64,000 nucleotides of DNA from Paramacrobiotus metropolitanus (lineage: Eukaryota > Tardigrada > Eutardigrada > Parachela > Macrobiotidae). The position numbers were made by a program, and so were the translations under genes. The notes below the pieces were generated by a model that was not told the DNA's origin, did no database searches, and saw only the letters and a program-made list of their open reading frames with translations. This document shows positions 50,804 to 61,317 of this stretch, in pieces; position 1 is the stretch's first letter, and the number at the start of each line of letters is the position of its first letter. The stretch covers positions 744,001 through 808,000 of the forward strand of contig NW_026570243.1 in the NCBI RefSeq assembly GCF_019649055.1, given 5' to 3'.

Positions 50804-53800
50804 GTGTTTTACTAATTATTCTTACATATTTTAGCTAATGTGTTGTTATATTTTGTTAATATTCCATCTAGCTGGTGCATACTGCTGCTGCTTTCTGTTG
50901 TAATTTTTCAGTTGCAGTGTGGTGTGCGCGGCTAACCTGGACTTACGTATGCTACTGGCTTTGCTTTACGCAGAGTGTTGTTTTTCGTTCATATTGAATT
51001 GCCAATTGGTCAGGCCGGTCATTTCTGTAGAAGTCAGTCTATTTTTGCTTATTGTTAAAGATGTGGTCATTATTTTCGCAGTTATTTATTTTTATGGTTG
51101 TACGTGAATAGTGAATATCTACAAATATTGTGCAATGTACTGCAATAATGTGGATAACGTGAATAAATTATGAAGGAAGCAAATTATGAATTATGATGTA
51201 ATTGGTTTTGGGCAGTTTTACTCACTCGGGTCACTTCCAAATAACAGCGACGATAATGAAAATTTACTAATTGGACTGGTGATTATCACTTTCTGTTGGT
51301 TTGCGAATGTCGTCGCTCTAAAAACACTCGCATTTGTTGCAGATGCATTAAAAACGTAACACGGTGTACAATGGTATCGCCTCATAAAATAACAAAAGTG
51401 TCCAGTGAATGGGAACTGCTACAGTCCAACCTGCAACCGGACAATGACCGGAAGCAGGAACCAAGCCGGCGGCTTCGGGAATCTTTCTTACGCTGTCTGG
51501 AATCGCGTTTTCAGTTTTAGGTTCCGCCCTTTAAAGGACAAATTCACCAATTTGAACAAAATAATTTTAACCCTTTTTTATACTTGTCGGATTTGTCATT
51601 TGCCGGTTCCTACCATAGGGTAGTATACGGTACCTGTAACTATTATTACACAAGTACAGAGTACTAACAATTACTGGGGTGATTACAGTATCTTTTTTCT
51701 TTTATTATACCTCTGCTGACCGTTAGTATTGGTATAGGAGCACTATATTCCACATTTCTTCTAAAAATTAGTATCCGGCGAATAAACGTACATCTTTGTG
51801 GCGACATCTTCGTGGCTGCTGAAAACCAAGTAGCGGGTGTACAAGTACATATATAGATGTAGATAATTATTACAATATAGTATTGTCTACCGTAGGGCTT
51901 TTTGGCTTTTATGTAAAACTCGGAAAACTTCTCAGATTCTCTTTCAACAAACTTAATTTTTTTTGGGCGCGAGCTGAAATAGCGCATTGGTATACCTAAA
52001 TAACATAACGCACTGCAGTAACACTATGACTAGGTTTCTTCTTGTGCCTAGCTGTAGCCTTGCAGAAGATGCCTTACAGAAGGAATAAAATCTCGTTTTG
52101 CACGTAAAATGCTTCCATATGCACCTTATACCGTTATACGAGTACAATACAATGCAACGATTATTATAATATGCATTTATACGAGTATGCTATGTATTTT
52201 TCATGGGCTTTTAGTACAGTGTACAATACATACATATATCTATAGATATATAAATTTTGTAGCACAGAGTTTGTACACGTATACAGGTAGTCGAAATCAA
52301 TAGCTGCAGGTGTGTACTGTACATTACTTTGCAATTACTGAGTGCTGCATTGTTTTTCTTGCTGCTTGTTTTTCTGGCGATCCCGAACTTTGTACAATTA
52401 TAATTGTACAAAGTTCTCATTTATCCAGAAAAGGCCAAGGGGCTGCAGAGTGCAGATTCTATTGAGGAATCCAAACAAAAGGTGCAAGCAATGAGTTCCC
52501 GATCTTGATTATGTGAATATGTGTAATCCTGTCCTGAGTAAACTATAGTTGCTTAATAGCCCTCGAACAACTGAGTCTGCAGTAATTAATCAAGTTCCGA
52601 ATAATTGCTCATTTATGCATTGTGCATACATATTGGCGATCCCGAAGACAATATATCGTTATTTCGGGCCCAGACGGCCTCCTTAATTAAGCAATTCTGG
52701 ATTCTTGGAACTCGTAGTGTATGCATGTAGTAAACCCGTTTATTATAATATCTCGCGACTGCAATAGCACATCATGATATTAAGTGTCTCGCGTGCTAGT
52801 TTATACCTGTCTCACTATCAATTTAGTCTTGCTATTTTGGAAAATTCAGTAACTCTGGATTATTATATCCTTATCCATCTCTAGGAAACTTGTGGTACTA
52901 CTACGTGGCTAATAAGATAAAAACTTCCGTATTTTAATTGTATGAAAATGCACAGATTATTGACTGAAACTGCAGGAAATCTAGCCGGCAGTTTCCGACC
53001 GGCATACCTTGATATGACATTGTATACTACTGGTGGTATCTATATAGAATATTACCACTTGTATCAGTTGTATACGAAATACGGTATCACTGGTTACAGT
53101 AGCGTCACATAAAATTAAACAGCTTGTGAAACTTTCTGCCGAAGATGAACAGTTAATACGTTTACGGTTCACTGGGAATTTCGCACTTTGTGCGCTGTAT
53201 TCGGAGTCCCGTCAAAAGTTTTGCAAATGGTCAGTCCTACTGGACGCAGTATCCGTCGATTGCTACCAAGTTGTACATGGGTTAAATTAACTTTACTGCT
53301 TGGTCACTTCATCATGGGACGGAGTGACAATAGAATTACTGCATATTAAGTCGTTTAGGCACAAATCAATCTGTATAAATCGCCTGTGGCTAACCGCGGG
53401 GGAGTCGCGTAATGTGATCAAGCGCAGCGCGCTAATATTGTATGCTAGTTTACAATTGCCGATTACCAGCCGCGGCTACCAATCAACATGGGATTCTGAA
53501 ACCATAATTATGGTACGGTCGTATTAATCCAGTGTACGGATGAAAAGCCTTTGCTTGTATGCTGCTCTTACATCCGATGCAGACTCGCAAGTCGGGAATC
53601 TTAATATTCGAAATTTAGTATCATTAAACTTTTCCAGAAATTATCAAATAAAAATTGTGCAAATTTCGGCATATGAAATCTTTTCCCAAACGATTACGTA
53701 CTCTTATCCGATGATATGAGTACAGCCACATATACAAATGATAAATAAAAAAAGGTCAGCCTCGGCAATAACGAAACAATTCCGAAATTTTGACTTTTAT

Positions 53801-56530
53801 ATGGTTGACCTATTATGCTAATAAATTTCAAATACATGTATTAAAGCAGGGGCGAATGTTGCTGAGTATCACCTTCCCTTGGAAGCGTATTAAAATAATA
53901 AATCATATGTGTAATTAAAGAAATTTCATTCTGTAATGAACATCATTCGCGAAATCCATGGAAAAGTTGTATGGATACAATCGTATAATTGTATCGATCG
54001 CCCCTATTGCCGCATCATTGCGACCTGTTGGAGGCGCTCTGAGGTCAACGAGGCAGTTGTCGGTCCGGCGTCTCCATTTGTACGTGATGATGCTCAAAAG
54101 AGCGCTTTTATACAGGCGTACACTGGCTGGCGAGTACATCAAACGCCGACCAGATTCCTTTGCGCGGGATAGATTAGGTCGAAAGCATTTTCACGGGTTT
54201 TAAACTATTACCGCCATAAAGAGTATACATGGCTAGTCAGGTACAGTGAATAGATTAAATTCGCTAATCTTCTCGCTATCCTGTATACTTCAGCATACAC
54301 ACCAGCCGACGCATCACTGCGCACAGTACACAGGCCACTAATTTAAAACCGCTTATTCCGTTATTCCAACACCGGAAGAGACAGTACAAGTCGTCGTTTT
54401 CCCCTTTTATCACCCGGCATGAGCGATCTATTTGCCGAATGGAAATGTTATCCGTTGGACTAACATGCCCGGCTATTCTTCCCGTCCGCGATGATTACAG
54501 CCGCAGCCAGCATTACCGGAAGTTGCTAGTTGAGTCCGGGTATTGTGCGCGTGTGTGCGCGCCGGGAAAGAGGAGAAATGTGGCCACATCCAGTGATCGG
54601 GGGCATGGTAATGCAATTATCCTGTACATCGTCCGTCGTCAGCACTATCGATCGCGCAGTGTGCTCGATTAGAAATTTTGTCCTAGCATCAATGCGCACT
54701 GAATACAGTAATGGAATGTTCTCGTTCCTTAATGAATCGGTTTATTTTTCGATCGGTCAGGACAGCATTCTGTAGAACTATGATAACAGGTTTTCAACGG
54801 CCGGAGAATGGCCAATTGGTGGAACAACAGACGTGCTGAAGCCGGTTGGTCAAACCCCGGCGTAGTGTGTGCACCGGCCAGCTGATGCGGAAGGAGAACA
54901 GCAATCCAATAAGCAGTAGAGTAGAAAGGTCGTTCTTTATTGCACTTCACCAATTTCCAAGGAGGACGCTTAATGGAAAGTCTGCTTAAACGGACACTCT
55001 TGTGCACTTACACTACAAATAAAATTGCACGTAAGATATCAGCACGGGTTACGGAACAAAAGACTTAACACAACACAAATGGAAATGCGCACCTGAATTA
55101 TCCTTTAATTGCTGTTTACAAATTACATCCATACGGGCTATTGTAAATACCACTCAGGACGTGACACAGTTGTACCGTACATAGTGAGGATTTTTTGCCA
55201 GAAAAAGAACAAAATCGTGCCGAATAACTCAAGAGTCTGACTGGCTGAATAAACCGCAGAACAGCAATATTCGCTAAGTTGATGGCTTTTGAACTGTTTA
55301 GACTGTTACTACATTCTGCCAAATGCTTATGCACTTTTCTATGTACACCGTATGGATCATGACTTCAAAAAGTTTTCTAAGTTACGGAAAAAATTAAGTG
55401 CAGAAAGGAAAGACTTTCTTAATTTTGGTTAATCCATAAGCTGACGGATTAGAAATTAGTCAATCATCAGATTTTGTCTGCCACTGGTAAGAAATTTCCA
55501 AAAAACTTGTGACTGTAAAAAAAACGGCACAAAAGCTGTTCAGGACGCAGTAAATTAATCATTGTACTTTAATGGGAACGTACGTCTGGATCATTGTACC
55601 TGTCTGGTCTCGAACATAACCCGGATTTCACGGCTGGGCATTGTCAACCGGCATAATTACAGGCATTGTTTTAATCTGCTAATGGCCAGCCTAGCTCACC
55701 AATGGGAGTTCTCCTCGTCCAATCACCGGCAAGATGTGCTGGTATAGATTGGTATCGCCCTGCACCGAATGACGACGTACACGCGGTTGGCTGCCACAGC
55801 TGTGCACCGTACGCGAACACAGTCACACACGCATCACCCGTCACCGCCGCAAATTGTATCGAACCGGGGCTATGTCGACAGCAGTTGGAGGGCTGTACCG
55901 AAGTACGATTGAGATAGGAAATGTGTTTGTGCTGAGGATTATCGAAGACTTACCATATAAATGCAAGCCTCCTTGGCTCAAGTTTAGTTTTTGTTCTTGG
56001 CGATGCTCTTGTTGCTATTAGTTGGATGGGTCGTATCGAGAGTCAATTCGTCCATTGAGTTTTGTATCCGCCAGTCGCTAGCAGCGCTATTCGCACGACA
56101 CACCGGCACCATCGACGAGAGAGTTCCATCAGTGCAATCATCATCATATCTTGATATACCAGTGTGTTTCGGCTACAATTAAGTGCTTATGTGTGTATAC
56201 TCCACTAGTGTATTCGGCCGCTATCGATAGCCGGTGCAGTGGCTGTGGTTGCTGGGCTCTGCTTCATAGTCGCGCGAAGAGCCCTCCAAGCCTTACTTGT
56301 TGGGCACTTGTTCTTGTTGAGCTTCCACTATCATACAGTGAGACCCCCATACATTTTGTGCTGGTTATGCAGTTTATAGTCATATCATAATAATAAGCAC
56401 ATTTTCTTTCCGCGACGCCAAGTGTACCTTTGGTTTGTTATCCCAAGTGGATTGATCCTTTGCTGCGTGTTGTGGATACGTGTATAGTCCGGTGACCTTC
56501 CCCCGGCAGACACAAAACACACAACACATC
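50804..56530. other. 5.7-kb non-coding region upstream of the homeobox gene
   Basis: AT-rich DNA with no coding exon that I can support. It includes a perfect 32-bp palindrome at 52385-52416. The position next to a developmental transcription factor makes it a likely home for enhancers, but no specific element is identified. The 5' UTR of the homeobox gene probably lies within about 56150-56530. Confidence 0.4.
52385..52416. repeat. Perfect 32-bp palindrome
   Basis: The sequence starting GAACTTTGTACAATTA at 52385 is followed without spacer by its exact reverse complement, ending at 52416. It can form a 16-bp cruciform or hairpin stem. No transposon ends or target duplications were seen around it. 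Confidence 0.9.
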
Positions 56531-59500
56531 ATGAATATGTCGCATAATAGCAGCGGCCCGGGTGCGTACGGGATGCACGGCATGGGAAGCCAGTTGTCGC
56601 ACACGGCGCATCAGTTCTCGGCGGGATCCTACTGTAACGGCTCATCGGCCGCCGACTTCTCCACGGGCCATCATCCCTATGCCGATCATTCGGCGGTGAT
56701 GCGCCCGGTGGCCGGCAGCAGCTGGTATGGCTCCTCGGTGTCCGCTCCCGGATCCGCGGTTCAGTAAGCAGAGCATTTTTAAATCACGTGTATGTGTGTG
56801 CCAGCGGAGAATGTTGACGGTTGCATTGTTATTGTACCTGTGCACCATTGCACCGAGGATGTTATTGTTGTAGCGTATTTATGCACAGCTACTTGAGAAC
56901 TTGACTGAATCGCACAGTGAAAACCGCACGCGGTCGTCTGCTCAGCAGCTAGAAAGAAAATTTGAATAAATTGTGAATCAGTTTTAAATTACAATTGTAA
57001 TTTATTAGGTATGCCGTCCTCTAATGTAATTTTTGAACGCAGATGTGAAACAAAACACATTAAGTATTAACTGTATCCTACATTTCTGTGTCTACACAGA
57101 TAGTATCCGAAGGAAGCAGGTCAGAAAATTCAGCAGTTTTGACCGTCTGGTTTTACTTTTGTTTTATTTAGAATAGGCATAATTGTAATAATTCAGATGA
57201 AAGTAGGTCCATCAGTTCCATTCAAATATTACACACTGTACGAGAGAATTTTTTACCACATTCGTAAACGGTCGAGTTGTGCGCTTCGAAGTATCATAAT
57301 CCGCATTAATATTATGAGTCTCGGAACAGTAGTTTTTTTAAAGTAGTCTGCCTTAATTATTAGACGTCAAAGTTTTTTATATTGTATCATTACTATTAAC
57401 AGGCTTAATTAAATGCAAAGAGAATCATCTAAGCTTTGATCAACGTGAAATTTTTGCTGCTTTTTCATGAAAGAAGTCGGAATAATAATGCGATTTGCTG
57501 TCTCGCATCATTGTACAGATACGTACAGCTTAAGAACAACTTATATAAATATTCTGTCTAATTTGTGGTTTTTTTTAATTACAAGTCCAAACCGATATGT
57601 CGTTTATAACACTGAATGCCACTGCAGCGGTAAAAACTGTTCAGATTTTATTTAGAGCAATTTTTCCAAGATATACAAAGGTCACGTTTCATAATCATTG
57701 TCAACTAATTAATGGCACTATATGCCGAAAAGTTTTTTATAAAAGATTCATGAAATGCTGTTATGGCGTGAATAAAAAGCACGTGAGTTGGAACTGGAAG
57801 ACGGCCAGGCAGTGCGCACGGTTGCATTATATCCATTCGGGCTTACGTGACGTTAGCAGATTGTCTTGGCATGCAAGTCTGCAGCGTCCGCGGGTTTCCG
57901 TGTCGGTGCACAAACCGTATATCGGATCATTAGGGTAAACATACCCCATCTAACAACAACATGAAAAAAATGCTAAGGATTTTTGCCGGCTATGATAGTG
58001 GCACTTGAGGTATGCGCTCAAGTGGTGCTAAGCGGCAAGGAAATAAAATAATAGCCACGGCCGTGCCACAATTATTTGTGGCCGCTGCTCTCTACGCGTT
58101 GATAAGAAAGATCAACAGATCGCTAGTGTTAATAATACGGGATAAAACTCTCTTCAAGGTGCAACAACGGAATAATCTCTCTGTATCGAATATTGTCTGT
58201 AGATACATATTCCCACCTACAAATTGTGGCGATATATTTTCTTTTTAACCGCTCTTCTCTGCCGACCAGCGACATGGGAATAATCCGATGTTGCACGCGT
58301 GGTAGGTCAGGAAAAAGGGGAAGCTTAAGAGATTAATTCGCGCCCCGTGGCCTGCCGCTGCGGTGTATATATGCATGCATGCTCATACTAGTGGAAATTG
58401 GTAATTCACCGCTGCTGCGTAACTATCTGTCATGGTTAACTGCTTGACAATTTGTCAATCACACCATTATCAGCAGGAGGGTCTTTCACGTTTCCTGATC
58501 AAGCTCAAACGATGACACGAAAAAGCCTTTTCAGTGTTGGAGAGAATGGGGGCCGTTGTGTTGGCACTAACACGGATATATCTATCTGTGTATGTGTGCT
58601 ATAGGCTGTCCAATATGCCTGCCAGCGACGTTGACAATTTTCGCCTCAGTGTTCAGCAGTAATAATAGTACGCATACATATCCTGATTATTAATACACTG
58701 CACACCACAATCCCCGCTCTTACATACACATTTTATTACACCGTAGGGCATCACTTAATCGCAAGCAACTAACGAATTGGTCTGATACCTCCATAGAAAA
58801 GCTTCGTAGTATTACAATGGCAAATCCATGTCATACTAGGTGGATTTTTCGATCAGTCTTTGCGTTTATTCATCGCTGACAGACCACACAGTTTGGCTTC
58901 GAATGGAATGAATCAGTCTATTGTGATTGTTCTTGTAATAATTATGCCATTCTTATGCACTGGCTTCGGATTAACTGAAGTGGAAGACACAAGAAGGCGA
59001 ATCAATGATTACATGAAATAAAAGCTCTGCGGAAAAAATTGCGGTCACGAATTTGAATAAATTTAAGACCCTGTTGTCAGACGGTCAGTTTTAACACAAA
59101 TCAAAAAATGAAATTAGTAACGCGAAAGAAGATCAAAATTTTTGCATTCTTCGTAAAACTGAAATTGCATTTTAAAACGACGCATTTGCGAAGTGCGCCG
59201 TAATTGCAGCATGTATAATGTAATAACCTAAGGTCACTCCATTATTTTTTCAAAAACACGGGCATCTGTCGAGAAAATTCTCTGGGAAAACGCGTTTTTT
59301 CACACGGTCATGAGATAAACAACAAGGAATATAATAGCGTTTGGACGGCTGCCTGCGACCGTTACCATCCGTCGCCTGCCGAGCGACACGCTGTACACAG
59401 AATCGTATGCACAGCTCGGCGACACGAATATGTGTACAATACAGTAGACATCAGTGTGCCGGCGGTGAGCGGTATTTACGGCCGCGGTCTGCCGTGCAAC

Positions 59501-61317
59501 ATGCAGTTGCAGTGTATAGCGTATGAAAAGGCGTCTTTTCTTGCAAATCATAGGAGCAAGTTTGCACAAAGCCCTTGAATAACAATAGCATTTTCCACTT
59601 TAACAACCAAATAGACTCTCGTCCGGCCTGCGTTATCAGGCTGCCATCCAGCGGCAGTATATGATGGCGGGTACTCAGTAAAAAGTGATCAGTTATATGT
59701 GGCAGCGCTAAGTACCTCGCATACAGTACTCAGAGGACAATTTCTAAATGCCCATCTAGTGGGGTAATTGTTTAGCTTAGGAGTTGAATGGGGTAAAAAA
59801 TTAACCAGTGATACCTACTTGATTGTATTGGATACGTGCTCAGCTGTAAAGATTTGGTCGGTCTTGTCAAAACATACGAGTTTGTTTGTCTTGGGACGTT
59901 GTGGCAGGAAACACTCGGGTCGCTTAACGTGTGTGTGTGTGTGTATAGGTCCATATATGTGTCTGTGTTTTGTAGTGTCGCGGCTGATGGCACCCAACCA
60001 TATGGGTATGGGCATGAACTCGCTGGCGGGATTCAGTTCCTGTGGGGTGGGTGTGGGCGGTGGCGGTGTGGACAGTAAGGGCGGTGGATTGCATCAGTTT
60101 CCCCTCGGGCAGCGACGGAAGCGGCGGGTGTTGTTCTCGCAGCATCAGGTGCTGGCGTTGGAGCATCGGTTTAAAACGCAGAAATACCTCTCCGCGCCCG
60201 ACCGGGAACTGCTGGCTAACAGCATCGCGCTGACCCCAACACAGGTAATTCATATATTATTTGCTCGACATCGTTTGTCAGTGCGTGTTAGGGCAGCTGT
60301 TATGCAAACTGTTCATATTTCAAGTGAAGACACATTTACTTAACTATGCAGGTTAAACTCTAACTGTTCAGATAATACTGTTCCTTATACGGGATGTTAA
60401 TGCGTACTGCATGATAAAGTGCGAAAAATGTTCGACTGCATGTATATAATTTATGTTATGACAATAATTGTATGTCAGGCGTCACCTTGTTTAGAAACAT
60501 TATAATCTATAATCTAAAAAAGAAAGGCTATTTTTCAGTTTCCTGATTTGTCAGTAGAGTAGCGATTTATTTGTAACTGGGACCGCTGCTCAGTTTTTGT
60601 AATCGGCATCTGTAGTGCCCATACACTACGCCATCGCAATATTGTACCGAATTCCATCGCAAAGACGCATCCAGCGTCTGCCACTCTGCCTTAATCAGCG
60701 GAAATTCAGAACCACATTTTTACATGAATTTGTTTCGTCTTCAGGTGAAGATATGGTTTCAAAACCACCGCTATAAATGCAAACGCCAAGAAAAGGAGAA
60801 AAGAAGATGCAGACCACCGCTTCCGACAACAACAGCCAATCCTCGCAATCCTCTCCGCGCCGCATCGCCGTCCCGGTGCTGGTCAAAGACGGCAAACCGA
60901 CCAACAACACCTCCACCGGCTCCTCGCAGCACACCTACGCCGACGACTCCTCCTAACGACGCCTCCAGTCCCTCACTATCCCCCGATCCCAGCGGGCCCG
61001 GGGTCAAATGCGAACCCCCCACCGGGGGACCGCCTGGTGCCGGTGCCCTGAACAATACCCCCGGTGTCCTCATGTCCACCGGGGATGCCCTCCTCTCCAA
61101 CCCCCCCGGAGGTGGTGGTCCTCTCATGGATATCCATAATCAAACCAGTAAAATGATGAACGACCTCAATCTGGCCAATCATCCTTTCAACATGCACCAC
61201 CATCCGCACCACTCCAATCTCCTCAACTCCAACGTCCTCACCGGTCACATGAATACCGGCGGACAGTTTTGCTCAACGGGACCAGCGGCCGGATATTTTG
61301 GTCGGTCGTATTATTAG
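56531..61317 (+). CDS. Nkx2-1: NK2-class homeobox transcription factor, Nkx2-1/scarecrow type, with frame discontinuities
   Basis: Exon 1 (56531-56763) encodes a Gly/Ser/His/Tyr-rich N-terminus with [18 protein letters not shown] and SSWYGSS, matching the N-terminal region of vertebrate NKX2-1 before the homeodomain. Exon 2 (59976-60244) has [16 protein letters not shown], then the homeodomain start [20 protein letters not shown] and [20 protein letters not shown]. Exon 3 (60745-61317) completes helix 3, [19 protein letters not shown]; Tyr at position 54 (NHRYK) is the NK2 signature. The intron splits the homeodomain between TPTQ and VKIW. The NK2-specific domain [14 protein letters not shown] (60858-60899) lies in another frame, and the His/Asn-rich tail ending [10 protein letters not shown] is again in the homeodomain frame. 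Exon 1 (phase 2) and exon 2 (needs phase 1) do not join, so a small exon may be missing. The protein binds DNA in the nucleus and patterns the anterior nervous system or pharynx in other animals. Confidence 0.9.
56764..59975 (+). other. First intron of the homeobox gene
   Basis: A 3.2-kb intron with donor GTAAGC. No exon with NK2 similarity was recognised inside it, although a small one is expected from the phase mismatch. A GT microsatellite lies close to the acceptor. Confidence 0.55.
59929..59945. repeat. GT dinucleotide microsatellite
   Basis: About 17 bp of GT repeat, 30 nt before the exon 2 acceptor of the homeobox gene, where a pyrimidine tract is expected. Confidence 0.8.
60245..60744 (+). 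other. Homeodomain-splitting intron
   Basis: A 500-nt intron with donor GTAATT and acceptor TTCAG. It lies in phase 0 between homeodomain positions 44 and 45. Nothing else is seen in it. Confidence 0.85.
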
